In this document: one piece after another, positions 1 through 6,074 of the stretch
How the letters are laid out: the number at the start of each line of letters is the position of its first letter
Numbering within the stretch: the stretch's first letter is position 1
DNA from: an uncultured Gemmatimonadaceae bacterium
GTDB taxonomy: Bacteria; Gemmatimonadota; Gemmatimonadetes; Gemmatimonadales; Gemmatimonadaceae
NCBI GenBank assembly: GCA_955652635.1
Contig: CATPBN010000244.1
Coordinates: forward strand, 1-6,343
Length of the DNA stretch: 6,343 nucleotides
Reading direction: 5' to 3'
Program-made: the position numbers and the translations under genes
The notes under the pieces: generated by a model
The model's database searches: none
What the model saw: the letters and a program-made list of their open reading frames with translations, nothing else
Told to the model about the DNA's origin: nothing

Positions 1-105
1 CACGACTTTGGAATGAAATACAAGAAAGCGGACAAGATTTACCCCAATTCCGGTGCTCGATGGTCCAGCTGGGGTCCGTTGCTCGACTTCCATCGGCGCC
101 GCTGA
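1..105 (+). CDS. Possible 3' end of an unidentified gene (5' truncated by window edge)
   Basis: Frame 1 is open from the first base to a TGA at 103-105 and gives 34 residues, beginning HDFGMKYKKADKIYPNSG and ending in HRRR. The composition (Lys, Tyr, Asp, Gly, Trp) looks protein-like, and about two thirds of third positions are G or C, nearer to the neighbouring genes than the competing minus-strand frame. If real, it is the tail of a gene converging on the Ser/Thr kinase gene, with only nine bases between the two stop codons. I do not recognise the family, and 34 codons are too few to exclude chance. The first 60 bases are visibly less GC-rich than the rest of the window. Confidence 0.35.
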   Translation, partial: HDFGMKYKKADKIYPNSGARWSSWGPLLDFHRRR

Positions 106-114
106 TCCGATTTC

Positions 115-1887
115 CTACGATACCACTCTCCGCCACCACGAGCCGCGCTGCCGCGCCAGAACTTTGTCGCTTGCCGATTTCCACCCGCGCTGCATCGCTG
201 CTCCATCTTCGAATCGATCATCGGGATTCGGCGCAAACGCCCTCTTGAACCAGTTGCAGATCACCATCGCGAAGGCCCCCAGATCCGCGCGCTCGCCAAG
301 CTGCCGGCCGAGAATCTCCTTCGCATCACCATCGCCGAAAGGCGCGTCACCTGTCAAGACGAAGTACACGATGGCGGCGAGCGCGAAGTAATCCGCGGCC
401 GGCCCCTGTGGCTCACCAAGAAGCTGCTCGGGCGCGGCGAACGCGGGCGTGCCGGTGGTGCCCGCAACATCCTCACCGGTTACGTTCGCGATGCCGAAAT
501 CCGTGATCCGCCACCGATTGTATCTGTCGATCAGGATGTTCTCGGGCTTCAGATCGCGGTGCAGGATTCCGTTCGCGTGAGCAACGATGAGCCCGTCCAG
601 TACCTGCTCGACTTGGGTAGCGATCTCGCCGAGCTGGCGCGGGCCTGACCTCTGAACGAGGCTGGCGACGCTCCCCTCCTCCGCCAGCTCCATCGTATAC
701 CATGAGAGATCGCCACTGGAATCCCAATCATAAATGGGTACGATCGCTGGATGCGCGAGCTGGGCCGCTAGCTTTGCCTCGCGCCAGAATGCGCGAACCG
801 CTTTGGCGTCACGCGCGATCGCGGGATGCAGCGCCTTCAAGGCGACTTCCCGCTCGAGCGACAAATCCCGGGCGCGCCAAACGGTGCCAAACGCGCCACT
901 TCCAAGCTTTGATAGAATCTCATAGTCGTCCCCAACAGCCCACCGCATCCGTGCTTCAGCCGATTCGTTTACCGCCTTGTCTGGCTCGCCGCGCACCATG
1001 ACCACGGTCCGCGCCGGGTCTCCGTGCTCGACCGACCGAAGCAGAACCGCCAGAGACGCGAAGCGGTCAGCCGGGTTGTGGGAAAGCGCACGATCGAGCG
1101 CCGACGCCAGCGCTTCCGGAGTCTCAGGTCTGACCAGCTTGATCGGAGGAACGCCCCTCTCGGGCGGAGTCTCTCCGGTCAGAGCTGTGAAGCACATCGC
1201 CGCCAGCTGCCACTGATCGCTGGCGGGGGTCGGCACCCATGCGTTCGACTTCCATTCGGGCGGCATCGGCAGAAGCTCGGCGCGCATCGGACGCGCCGTT
1301 TCGAGCGAGCGGATCTCGATGGGCCCATTGCCCGGCCGAACCCCCTCCGGGATGGCCTCGCGCGGTACGGCCCACTGCCATTCGAGCATCCACAGTCGGC
1401 CTGTCGGTGTTGTCCACAGTACGTCGCCGTTGAGTCCGCCATGGGCTATCCCCGTTTCGTGCAGATACGCCAGCGTCGAACAGGCGCCGCGTAGGAGCTG
1501 AAAGATGTACGGAATGTCGGCCAGTCCGAGCCGCGCAAGTCGCGCCCGAACGGTTTCGCCGGTGATCCAGCGGCGCAGGTACCCAGGGCCGCGCCGCACA
1601 TCGGTATACGCGGTCCAGTAATGGTAAGTCGTCGGGATAGACGGATGGCTCCGATGCCCGAGTTGCCTAGCTTCCTCGAACAACCAAGCACTATGGGCTG
1701 GGTCCGGGGCAGTGACGAGGGAGAGCGATCGCCCGAGCGCATCGATCACCTCTTGGTAGTGCCTATAATCCCCAATCATCCCACCCGGTCCCCACGACCA
1801 ATCGGGCGGAAGCTGCCACTCGGCGATGTGCGGCGGCAGCACCTTCGTCGCGCGTGGGGTCACGACCCCGCGGTTGGCCGGCGTCAC
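115..1887 (-). CDS. Tandem pseudokinase-Ser/Thr protein kinase (Hanks type), soluble
   Basis: A 590-residue protein that should phosphorylate Ser/Thr residues on cytosolic partners. The C-terminal domain (about 320-565) has every core kinase motif: glycine loop G329-S-G-A-F-G-T-V336, VALK Lys351, helix C Glu370, HRDLKPEN 443-450 with catalytic Asp445, DFG 463-465, GTPAFAAPE ending at Glu487, helix F Asp499 and Arg558. The N-terminal region (about 40-285) is a second kinase fold without catalytic residues: HGGLNGDV at 149-156 replaces HRDLKPEN, Glu169-Trp-Gln replaces DFG, and no VAIK lysine is apparent, while the PPE, helix F Asp224 and NPADRF elements remain. The GTG start at 1887 is chosen because it overlaps the upstream TGA as GTGA and has AGAGGG seven bases upstream; the reading frame continues further 5' only inside the histidine kinase gene. 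There is no membrane segment and no PASTA or other sensor domain. The C-terminus is short, basic and Trp-containing. The substrate is unknown. Confidence 0.95.
   Translation of the reverse strand: MTPANRGVVTPRATKVLPPHIAEWQLPPDWSWGPGGMIGDYRHYQEVIDALGRSLSLVTAPDPAHSAWLFEEARQLGHRSHPSIPTTYHYWTAYTDVRRGPGYLRRWITGETVRARLARLGLADIPYIFQLLRGACSTLAYLHETGIAHGGLNGDVLWTTPTGRLWMLEWQWAVPREAIPEGVRPGNGPIEIRSLETARPMRAELLPMPPEWKSNAWVPTPASDQWQLAAMCFTALTGETPPERGVPPIKLVRPETPEALASALDRALSHNPADRFASLAVLLRSVEHGDPARTVVMVRGEPDKAVNESAEARMRWAVGDDYEILSKLGSGAFGTVWRARDLSLEREVALKALHPAIARDAKAVRAFWREAKLAAQLAHPAIVPIYDWDSSGDLSWYTMELAEEGSVASLVQRSGPRQLGEIATQVEQVLDGLIVAHANGILHRDLKPENILIDRYNRWRITDFGIANVTGEDVAGTTGTPAFAAPEQLLGEPQGPAADYFALAAIVYFVLTGDAPFGDGDAKEILGRQLGERADLGAFAMVICNWFKRAFAPNPDDRFEDGAAMQRGWKSASDKVLARQRGSWWRRVVS
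1033..1770 (-). other. Pseudokinase domain (residues about 40-285 of the Ser/Thr kinase protein)
   Basis: Aligning this segment by eye to the active domain of the same protein matches RLWMLEWQWA to RWRITDFGIA and GIAHGGLNGDVL to GILHRDLKPENIL. The catalytic Asp becomes Gly151, the catalytic-loop Lys becomes Asn153, the Asn becomes Val156 and the DFG Asp becomes Glu169. The C-lobe scaffold (helix E, PPE, SDQWQLAAMCFTALTGETP, NPADRF) is preserved. The fold should therefore exist, but phosphotransfer is unlikely. By analogy with other pseudokinases, an allosteric or docking role is inferred. Domain edges are approximate. Confidence 0.8.
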
Positions 1888-4800
1888 GCTTCCGCCCTCT
1901 GGAGCACGATCAGCACCCTCGTCCCCCTTCCTTCTTCGCTGGCGATTCCGATCTCCCCTCCCCATGCCTCGATGAGCCGCCTGCTCACCGCGAGCCCAAG
2001 TCCGCTTCCGGTGGTGCGCGTGGAGAAATGTGGCTCGAAGATGCGCGGCAACACACCAGGGGGGATACCCGCACCGTCGTCCACCGTCTCGATCATGATT
2101 CGGCGGTCTTCTTCGCGAAGAACCACATCGACGCGTCGCGCGCCGGCGAGACGCGCGTTCTCGAACACATTGAGCAGGACATCCCTCATCTCGTCCTTTT
2201 GTGCCATTGCCCAGATCGGCCGGTCGGTACTTCGCACCTGCCACTTCACGACCCTGTCCCCCATTTGCTCGAGAGCGGCCACGTCCTTTACGACCGCCGC
2301 GACGTCGACGGCAACAGCTGGGGGCAAATCCGCGGGAGCGCTCCCGTATCTGCTGAACGAACGCGCGATTTCGTCCAATCGATCGATTTCCGCCAGAATT
2401 CGCCTGACGTTCTCGTTGAGAACCGTGTCGTAATCGACGCGTGGATCGCTGCGTGCCCGCCGGAGATGCTGCACTCCCAGTCTGATCGGTGTGAGCGGGT
2501 TCTTGATCTCGTGCGCGACCTGTCTCGCCATCTCACCCCACGCCAACACGCGCTCGGCGCGGGCGACCTCGATTCTACTGAGCTCGAGATCCCTCGCGAG
2601 ACGCTTGGCGGCGATGCCGCTCAGCCAGAGTGCCGCGAGGGCGCCCGCGGCCGTCGCAAAGAGCACCAGCATTCCAAGGTCGCGCCGGCGTCTGTCCAAA
2701 ACGAGATCATCGCTGCGCGCTGGCGCCGCGAGTACATAACGCTCCTGGCCGGGCCCGAGCGCGGTGCTGTATCCAAACAGTACCTTCGTCGGTCCGAGCC
2801 TTTCCTCAGATACGGCCGTCAGCTCACCAGCGCTCGCGAGCCGGACGTGCACCGCCGGCGGTAGAGGACGCCCCGTCGGAGCGAGCGCATCGAGCAGACT
2901 GTCGCTGGTCCGGATCAGAAAGCCGTTTGAATAAAGAAACAGCGGCGTGTCGAAGCGGCGTGCCGCGGCGGACAGCTGATCGTATTCGTTGGCTGCGGTC
3001 ACCGCCCGCAATGTCTCGTGCACGAGGACTTCTTTCGTTTGCAGATCGTCGCTTCGCAATCGCTCATACGACCAGACAGCGAACGCTATCGCGGGAACCA
3101 CGAAGAAGGCGAATAGCGCAAGCGTGAGCCGCGCGTGATACGTGTAGATCCAGTGCGCGGCGCGCACCCGCAGCCACCGCACGAAACCCTTCTCGGGCAG
3201 GGCGCCGAGCAGCCAGAAAATTCCGGCGACGAAAAGATCGAGTAGTAGCACGAGCACCCCGCGCTCAGCTCGCGCCCACACTGACCTGAGGTCGACCTCG
3301 ATGTGAGCCCGCTTCGTTCCCGCCGACGTGGAGATGAGTCGATCTCCATGCAGCTCGTCACCCATGCGACGCCATTGGACTCTTGCCGTATCGGCGGCCA
3401 CCGCTGGCGTGATGTCCGTGAGTGCCACCAGATACGGAGGATCACCACCCGACTGGGACGTCATTCCCAGCAGCGCCGCGTATGGATTGGCGCCAAGCAG
3501 TCTCGTGCGCGGCAAAACGAGAACCGCAGTCACTCCACCCGACGGATGCCTCACAGCCGAAAGAATCTGAACGCCTGTAGGGCCGAGCACGCTCCGCGTC
3601 ACCGTCCGATTCGTTGTGATTGCCTCGCGAACGGTCTTGAGTATTACCTCGGAATCGGGCTGTGCATCGGTGACCGCGAATTCTCCGATCTGTTTTGCGT
3701 CGTCGTCCCACGCCCCCAGCGTCGCCGGATATTCCGCGGCTGCGAGATCCGATGACGCATAAGCCTGAAGCAACGCCGCGCGACTCTTCGGCGGCGGGGA
3801 TTGCGCCCGATCTGTCGCAAACCGGCGCGTGAGAAGAATGACATAATCGTCTACGTGACCGAGCGCGGCGACGTCTTCCTCGGCGAGCTGCATGCGTTGG
3901 AGCAACGTCGTCGACCACAACGCCCCCAGGGCCACGATCGCGGATGTCGAGGCGATGACTACACCGGCGCGGAAGGAAATGCCGCCAGGCCGTCCGAACA
4001 CCATGCGCAGGAACCAGTACGTGGTAAGGAGGGCGGCGAAAAGAAAGACAAAGAGTGGAATTTCCCAGGAGAGCCAGAGCCCGGGCGTCGAGCCCCACGG
4101 CGGCTGGCCGATGCCTCGCACGATGTTGGACGCGAAGGGAATTCCGACACCGAGGGTAACGACAGCGCCGATTGCTGCGTAGAGGCGCGGCCAGCGTGCG
4201 TTGGGATGTGCGCGAATCACCGCGTAAACACCCATCAGTACGAGCGCCGTGCTGATGCAAAGGGCAGCCGCATTGGCGGTGAGCGGACCGGCGAGCTTCG
4301 AGAAGTAGTAGGCCGGATCGAAGATGCGCGACGTGTTCGAGAACGAGCTCCAGGGAACGAGCGCGGCTACGCCGAGAGCTACGACGATCGCGAGAAGTCG
4401 TTCGGACAGTGAGCGGCGGTCGCGCCACGCGTAAACGAGAAATGCTAGAACAAGAATTACGAGCGCAATCGTCCCCCGCGCGCGAAGCATGGAGGCGCGG
4501 CGGAACCCCACTTCACCGGGTTCAGCGAGACGCGGAAGAGCGCGAAGGACCGGTTTCCCGCTATACGAGAGCACAACCGGACCTCCTCGCGGATCTCCTG
4601 GTGGCGCGAATTCGTATGACGCGACGCCCTGGAACGGAGCGACCCTGGAGTCGAGCGATTCCGTAAGTCGGTCGGCCGGGGGAACGGCGTGAAGAACCAC
4701 CGAGGCAACCGCGCGCCGGTTGCCGCGAATCTTCGCGACGTTGAGGGTGGTGTAGAAAGGACTGAACGTCGCACTGATGGAGCTCACGAGGGAATCGGGA

Positions 4801-5231
4801 TCGATCCTCGTCTTTCCCGCCCACGCGAGTGGACGGTCGTGATCGAAGACGACTACCGATTCACCATCCCTCTGCGGCGCGCGGCTATCGAGAAAGGAAA
4901 AGGCCGTGGGCGCATTCGCTGGGGCATCGAGCGCCACCCTGGCGCGATCTTCGAGACGCTGGAGCGCCTCCGATAGCGACCGCTCGAGCGCGCGAACGGC
5001 GCCCTCGGCAGTCTTTGCGCGGTCACTATCATTTCTGGCGGTGCTACCCGCAAACACCGGAATTGCTGGAGTTCTGACCCAAAGCGCGACGAGAAAGAGC
5101 GGCACTGCAGACAACGCGAGGATTGCGCGCCGTCGCAGGGTCCCGCTTCTTACATTCTGACTACCGACTGACGCGATGACTCTTCCCTCCCCCCTTCCAG
5201 TTTCCGGCCCGCTGCGGGTCAAGGAGCTCAA
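1884..5231 (-). CDS. Large multi-sensor membrane histidine kinase, NtrY-like catalytic core
   Basis: Up to 1115 residues; an inner-membrane sensor that should autophosphorylate on His907 and pass phosphate to a response regulator not present here. About ten hydrophobic helices are visible near residues 35-52, 253-268, 278-294, 319-339, 350-367, 388-411, 421-440, 658-677, 700-720 and 852-871. Arg-rich loops fall on the cytoplasmic side throughout, leaving three larger extracytoplasmic regions (53-250, 441-657, 721-851). The core has the H-box AHEIKNPLTPI (906-916) as in NtrY/NtrB, N-box Asn1025, DDGAGIP from 1051, FEPHF at 1065-1069 and GSGLGL at 1075-1080. No HAMP or PAS domain separates the last helix from the H-box. 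Its TGA overlaps the Ser/Thr kinase start. The 5' end is uncertain: the longest form starts at TTG 5231, inside the divergent creatininase gene. TTG 5222 is similar; TTG 5114 would cut into the first helix; a CTG at 5138 would give MRRRAILALS, a natural-looking start, but CTG starts are rare. Confidence 0.93.
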   Translation of the reverse strand: MSSLTRSGPETGRGEGRVIASVGSQNVRSGTLRRRAILALSAVPLFLVALWVRTPAIPVFAGSTARNDSDRAKTAEGAVRALERSLSEALQRLEDRARVALDAPANAPTAFSFLDSRAPQRDGESVVVFDHDRPLAWAGKTRIDPDSLVSSISATFSPFYTTLNVAKIRGNRRAVASVVLHAVPPADRLTESLDSRVAPFQGVASYEFAPPGDPRGGPVVLSYSGKPVLRALPRLAEPGEVGFRRASMLRARGTIALVILVLAFLVYAWRDRRSLSERLLAIVVALGVAALVPWSSFSNTSRIFDPAYYFSKLAGPLTANAAALCISTALVLMGVYAVIRAHPNARWPRLYAAIGAVVTLGVGIPFASNIVRGIGQPPWGSTPGLWLSWEIPLFVFLFAALLTTYWFLRMVFGRPGGISFRAGVVIASTSAIVALGALWSTTLLQRMQLAEEDVAALGHVDDYVILLTRRFATDRAQSPPPKSRAALLQAYASSDLAAAEYPATLGAWDDDAKQIGEFAVTDAQPDSEVILKTVREAITTNRTVTRSVLGPTGVQILSAVRHPSGGVTAVLVLPRTRLLGANPYAALLGMTSQSGGDPPYLVALTDITPAVAADTARVQWRRMGDELHGDRLISTSAGTKRAHIEVDLRSVWARAERGVLVLLLDLFVAGIFWLLGALPEKGFVRWLRVRAAHWIYTYHARLTLALFAFFVVPAIAFAVWSYERLRSDDLQTKEVLVHETLRAVTAANEYDQLSAAARRFDTPLFLYSNGFLIRTSDSLLDALAPTGRPLPPAVHVRLASAGELTAVSEERLGPTKVLFGYSTALGPGQERYVLAAPARSDDLVLDRRRRDLGMLVLFATAAGALAALWLSGIAAKRLARDLELSRIEVARAERVLAWGEMARQVAHEIKNPLTPIRLGVQHLRRARSDPRVDYDTVLNENVRRILAEIDRLDEIARSFSRYGSAPADLPPAVAVDVAAVVKDVAALEQMGDRVVKWQVRSTDRPIWAMAQKDEMRDVLLNVFENARLAGARRVDVVLREEDRRIMIETVDDGAGIPPGVLPRIFEPHFSTRTTGSGLGLAVSRRLIEAWGGEIGIASEEGRGTRVLIVLQRAEA
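1895..1900 (-). promoter_or_regulatory. Ribosome binding site deciding the GTG start of the Ser/Thr kinase gene
   Basis: On the minus strand AGAGGG lies seven bases before the GTG at 1887-1885, within the last codons of the histidine kinase gene. With the GTGA stop/start overlap it supports translational coupling, and it rules against the longer reading frame that would begin at 2244. Confidence 0.7.
1896..2564 (-). other. HisKA dimerisation/phosphoacceptor and HATPase_c domains (residues about 890-1112)
   Basis: The order is a linker helix, AWGEMARQVAHEIKNPLTPI with phosphoacceptor His907, a second HisKA helix ending near DEIARSFSRYG, then the ATP-binding domain with LLNVFENA (Asn1025), the DDGAGIP G1 box, RIFEPHFSTR F box and GSGLGLAVSRRLIEAWGG G2 box. 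All catalytic elements are intact. The H-box wording matches NtrY/NtrB-type kinases. Confidence 0.95.
2679..3071 (-). other. Third extracytoplasmic region of the histidine kinase (residues about 721-851)
   Basis: About 130 residues lie between helices 9 and 10, directly before the kinase core. LFLYSNGFLIRTSDSLLDAL and KVLFGYSTALGPGQERYVLA resemble the sensor segment preceding the core in NtrY-like kinases. It is the region best placed to control the kinase through the last helix. Confidence 0.5.
3261..3911 (-). other. Second extracytoplasmic region of the histidine kinase (residues about 441-657)
   Basis: About 215 residues lie between helices 7 and 8. The region includes TRSVLGPTGVQILSAVRHPS followed by GGVTAVLVLPRTRL, a strand pattern reminiscent of PAS/Cache folds, then a further beta-rich part up to RAHIEVDLRSVW. 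The positive-inside rule places it outside the inner membrane. The ligand is unknown. Confidence 0.5.
4482..5075 (-). other. First extracytoplasmic region of the histidine kinase (residues about 53-250)
   Basis: About 200 residues lie between helices 1 and 2. A helical stretch (ALERSLSEALQRLEDRARVAL) follows helix 1, then come beta-type segments such as SVVVFDHDRPLAWAG and GGPVVLSYSGKPVL. This resembles periplasmic Cache-type sensors, but I cannot assign a family or ligand by eye. Confidence 0.5.
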
Positions 5232-5922
5232 CCCCGCTCAGGTCACTGCCGTACTTGGCAACGATCCGCGCCTCATCATACCCATCGGCACTTGCGAACA
5301 GCACGGCCCTCATCTCCCGCTCGGTTGCGACACCATCATCGTGGAGCACATGGCAGACGATTTGTCAGCGGAATATGGCGTGTTGCGGGCACCGACGGTG
5401 GAGTATGGCGTAAACGTGGATACGGAACGCGGTTTCACGGGAAACGCATCGCTCAGAAAAAAGACACTGCACCGAATGCTCAATGACCTCATCGATTCGT
5501 GGGAAGCAACAGGCGTCCGCGAGTTCATCCTGCTGACCGCGCACGGCCATGACCCCCATCAGGAGGCGCTTGCTACAGTGATTACCACAGCCGCGCGCGT
5601 GAGGGTCGTGGACATTTTCGGAGTCAATCTTTCCGATCTTCTTCAGGGCCAGCGGGAAGCAATGCACGGCGACGAAGTAGATACGTCGATAATGCTTTTT
5701 CTGGCACCGGATCTCGTGAACCTCGATCTGGCGCAGGACTATATGATGTCGCGCGAGCAGCTGAGACGTTACAGGCGCGGGTGGCTCACCGTCCCGAGCG
5801 GCAGCGCCGGCTCAATCGGTCGTCCCTCCCTCGCCGACGCGGAGAAGGGGAAGCGTCTGTACGAGCGAATCTTCGCGAAGATCAGCGACCGGATTTTCCT
5901 GGCTCCGGCCCCAGCGGAATAA
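5176..5922 (+). CDS. Creatininase-family metal-dependent amidohydrolase
   Basis: A 248-residue cytosolic protein of typical length for the creatininase/creatinine amidohydrolase family, whose members hydrolyse cyclic amide or related C-N bonds using two metal ions. The family signature PIGTCEQHGPHLPLGCD (36-52) supplies likely metal ligands Glu41, His43 and Asp52. TAHGHDPHQEA (121-131) occupies the place of the usual NGHGGN or NGHYEN motif, with His125 as the probable ligand, and MHGDEVDTSIML (163-174) matches the family's HAGExETS element with Glu167. The ATG at 5176 is the only good start before the conserved LRVKELNP segment, though no clear Shine-Dalgarno sequence precedes it. It is divergent from the histidine kinase gene. 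The substrate cannot be read from the sequence: creatinine is only one possibility, and the family includes other deformylase- and peptidase-like members. Confidence 0.92.
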   Translation: MTLPSPLPVSGPLRVKELNPAQVTAVLGNDPRLIIPIGTCEQHGPHLPLGCDTIIVEHMADDLSAEYGVLRAPTVEYGVNVDTERGFTGNASLRKKTLHRMLNDLIDSWEATGVREFILLTAHGHDPHQEALATVITTAARVRVVDIFGVNLSDLLQGQREAMHGDEVDTSIMLFLAPDLVNLDLAQDYMMSREQLRRYRRGWLTVPSGSAGSIGRPSLADAEKGKRLYERIFAKISDRIFLAPAPAE

Positions 5923-5932
5923 CGCCGGACGC

Positions 5933-5964
5933 TCCCAAAGGCACTCATCAGTGGGGACTTGGGA
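5933..5964 (+). terminator. Possible weak hairpin terminator after the creatininase-family gene
   Basis: TCCCAA at 5933-5938 pairs with TTGGGA at 5959-5964, and inside it CACT (5942-5945) pairs with AGTG (5950-5953) around a CATC loop. It begins 11 bases after the stop codon. No run of T follows, so it is at best a weak or factor-dependent terminator. Confidence 0.3.
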
Positions 5965-6007
5965 TCGATTAATGTTCGTTAGTACGATCTCCTGAGCAAA
6001 CTCGATG

Positions 6008-6036
6008 TTTTCGGCCCTGAAACTCTGTTGTATAGT
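6008..6036 (+). promoter_or_regulatory. Candidate promoter of the TolC-family gene
   Basis: TATAGT at 6031-6036 matches the -10 consensus at five of six positions. The -35 candidate 17 bases upstream (TTTTCG, 6008-6013) is poor, three of six. The -10 lies 38 bases before the ATG, leaving a short 5' leader. The overlapping TATAGTTG also resembles the TAnnTTTG element of Bacteroidetes promoters, seven of eight if the two free positions are counted. Confidence 0.4.
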
Positions 6037-6074
6037 TGGCCGTACGCTTCAGAAACCACATCTCCAAGACATTT

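Noticed and set aside
1..93. Minus-strand frame starting at ATG 93 and open to the window edge (MEVEQRTPAGPSS...)
   Set aside because: It is 21 bases downstream of the kinase stop and could be a further operon gene, but it has no clear ribosome binding site, low GC at third positions and only 31 codons. It overlaps the somewhat better plus-strand frame.
92..111. Hairpin ATCGG...CCGAT as a terminator between convergent genes
   Set aside because: Only five base pairs around a ten-base loop and followed by only three T; not enough to call.
1888..2244. N-terminal extension of the Ser/Thr kinase frame up to 2244
   Set aside because: It is Arg-rich, low-complexity sequence lying antiphase within the ATP-binding domain of the histidine kinase. 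The GTG at 1887 has a good ribosome binding site and the classic GTGA overlap.
1621..2864. Two long plus-strand frames (1621-2433 and 1854-2864) opposite the kinase genes
   Set aside because: They are rich in Arg, Ser and Pro without recognisable domains and lie antisense to strongly conserved kinase motifs; they are typical shadow frames in GC-rich DNA.
3801..4412. 203-codon plus-strand frame opposite the histidine kinase
   Set aside because: The composition (Arg, Glu, Gly repeats) reflects the antisense of hydrophobic helix codons; no start signal or family resemblance.
3442..4428. 328-codon minus-strand frame within the histidine kinase gene
   Set aside because: Its Arg/Ser/His-rich translation has no domain, while the overlapping frame encodes well-formed membrane helices and sensor segments.
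5123..5156. Promoter-like TTGCGC and TACATT upstream of the creatininase-family gene
   Set aside because: Each matches consensus poorly (three and four of six) and the 22-base spacing is too long.
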